In this document: positions 14,170 to 14,679 of the stretch, in pieces
How the letters are laid out: each line of letters opens with the position of its first letter
Numbering within the stretch: the stretch's first letter is position 1
Source of the DNA: Treponema sp.
GTDB taxonomy: Bacteria; Spirochaetota; Spirochaetia; Treponematales; Treponemataceae
Length of the DNA stretch: 14,679 nt
NCBI GenBank assembly: GCA_017622055.1
Contig: JAGARY010000380.1
Span: 1-14,679, forward strand
Direction: 5' to 3'
Translations under genes and position numbers: made by a program
The notes under the pieces: generated by a model
What the model saw: the letters and a program-made list of their open reading frames with translations, nothing else
Told to the model about the DNA's origin: nothing
Databases searched by the model: none

Positions 14170-14242
14170 AGCCCTTGTGCAGAATCGAACTGCAGACCTC
14201 AACATTACCGATGTTGTGCTCTACCAACTGAGCTACAAGGGC
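14170..14242 (-). tRNA. trnT: tRNA-Thr (anticodon GGT)
   Basis: A 73-nt cloverleaf with acceptor stem GCCCTTG/CAAGGGC, D arm GCTC...GAGC, anticodon stem CAACA/TGTTG with loop TCGGTAA (anticodon GGT), variable loop AGGTC, T stem TGCAG/CTGCA and T loop TTCGATT. The discriminator is T and no CCA is encoded. It is the first gene after the operon promoter. Confidence 0.97.
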
Positions 14243-14284
14243 ATTGCAGATTCCACACTAACTTAAAAAAACGTGCGTTTAATG

Positions 14285-14313
14285 AATATAAATAAAGATA
14301 GAAAATAAGTCAA
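14285..14313 (-). promoter_or_regulatory. Sigma70 promoter of the tRNA-Thr/rpmG/secE/nusG/rpl/rpoBC operon
   Basis: On the minus strand TTGACT (14308-14313) and TATATT (14285-14290) are spaced by exactly 17 bases. Transcription should start near 14278, giving a short leader of about 36 nt before tRNA-Thr. It is the best promoter match in the divergent gap. Further internal promoters may exist, but none was convincing. Confidence 0.7.
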
Positions 14314-14402
14314 TAACTGAAATCAAAATTTCTTATAAATTTTGCAAAATTCCACTAGTATTTAAAAAAAAAATTCTTTATCGTTATAACTGTGAGGTTT
14401 TA

Positions 14403-14679
14403 ATGAATATTGACACTTTAGTAGACAAACTTTTATCTTCCTATGATACAATCGGATTAATCAACCGATCAAATGCAGAAAATTTCCCAAACAGACAAAA
14501 TGTAGTTTCTGTACTTCAAGATTTACAATCATTAGTTTTCCCAGGCTTTAAATATGCAGAAGAAGTTGACCCAACAAATCTAAGATATGTTACAGGCCAA
14601 AAAGTAAACAACATAATTGCAAAATTAACAAAAGAAATTCAAAAATCATTAATTTACACCCTTACTCAAAAAAATGGAA
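14403..14679 (+). CDS. Serine O-acetyltransferase, N-terminal part (runs off the window)
   Basis: An ATG at 14403 with GAGG 5 bases upstream opens a frame that stays open for 92 codons to the window edge. The residues FPNRQNVVSVLQDLQSLVFPGF match the N-terminal helical domain of bacterial EpsC/CysE-type serine acetyltransferases (compare the pattern LPSRE-x-V-x-x-x-LEDL-x-x-x-LFPGF). The enzyme makes O-acetylserine from serine and acetyl-CoA for cysteine synthesis. The catalytic hexapeptide-repeat domain would lie beyond the edge, so activity cannot be judged. It is divergent from the tRNA-Thr operon with a 160-base gap. Confidence 0.75.
   Translation, partial: MNIDTLVDKLLSSYDTIGLINRSNAENFPNRQNVVSVLQDLQSLVFPGFKYAEEVDPTNLRYVTGQKVNNIIAKLTKEIQKSLIYTLTQKNG

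Noticed and set aside
14265..14280. AAACG/CGTTT inverted repeat followed by seven T near the operon start site, looking like a tiny terminator
   Set aside because: The loop would be only 2 nt (or 4 with a 4-bp stem) and it sits at the transcription start, so it is too weak to terminate.
14330..14402. Promoter for the serine acetyltransferase gene
   Set aside because: Several AT-rich hexamers are present but no -35/-10 pair with acceptable spacing stood out.

Overview
The window is AT-rich bacterial chromosome. It is dominated by one minus-strand information-processing operon, read from right to left: tRNA-Thr, rpmG, tRNA-Trp, secE, nusG, rplK, rplA, rplJ, rplL, rpoB, rpoC. This order, with tRNA-Trp between rpmG and secE, and the style of the proteins point to a spirochaete, most likely a Treponema-like organism. 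That is an inference from recalled gene order and sequence style, not a database match.

Left edge (1-2400): the C-terminal end of a LuxR-type regulator on the plus strand converges on a three-gene minus-strand operon. That operon encodes a predicted lipoprotein amide hydrolase of the choloylglycine hydrolase/acid ceramidase fold with all six catalytic positions present, a stand-alone LytTR DNA-binding protein, and a four-helix DUF3021-type membrane protein. The LytTR plus membrane-protein pair resembles the 'LytTR regulatory systems' known mainly from Firmicutes. Its co-transcription with a lipid-anchored N-terminal-nucleophile hydrolase is the most interesting protein-level feature. A good sigma70-type promoter and a striking 19-bp direct repeat lie in front of it.

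Middle (2400-10600): rpoC ends in a clear intrinsic terminator. rpoB and rpoC overlap by 8 bases. RpoB carries serine at the position equivalent to E. coli Ser531, whereas cultured treponemes are reported to carry asparagine there and to be naturally rifampicin resistant.

Right (10600-14400): the ribosomal-protein genes are tightly packed, with 1-base overlap or gap at rplK/rplA/rplJ. Three gaps stand out because they are rich in inverted repeats: nusG-rplK (three hairpins), rplJ-rplL (six hairpins nearly end to end, including two related units of about 78 nt), and rplL-rpoB (a strong hairpin whose 3' arm could also mask the rpoB Shine-Dalgarno). These probably act in transcript processing, attenuation or translational control that sets different levels of L12, L11/L1 and RNA polymerase. 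A consensus-like promoter in front of tRNA-Thr drives the operon. Divergent from it, running off the right edge, is the start of a serine O-acetyltransferase gene.

No insertion sequence, CRISPR array, rRNA gene or replication origin was seen.
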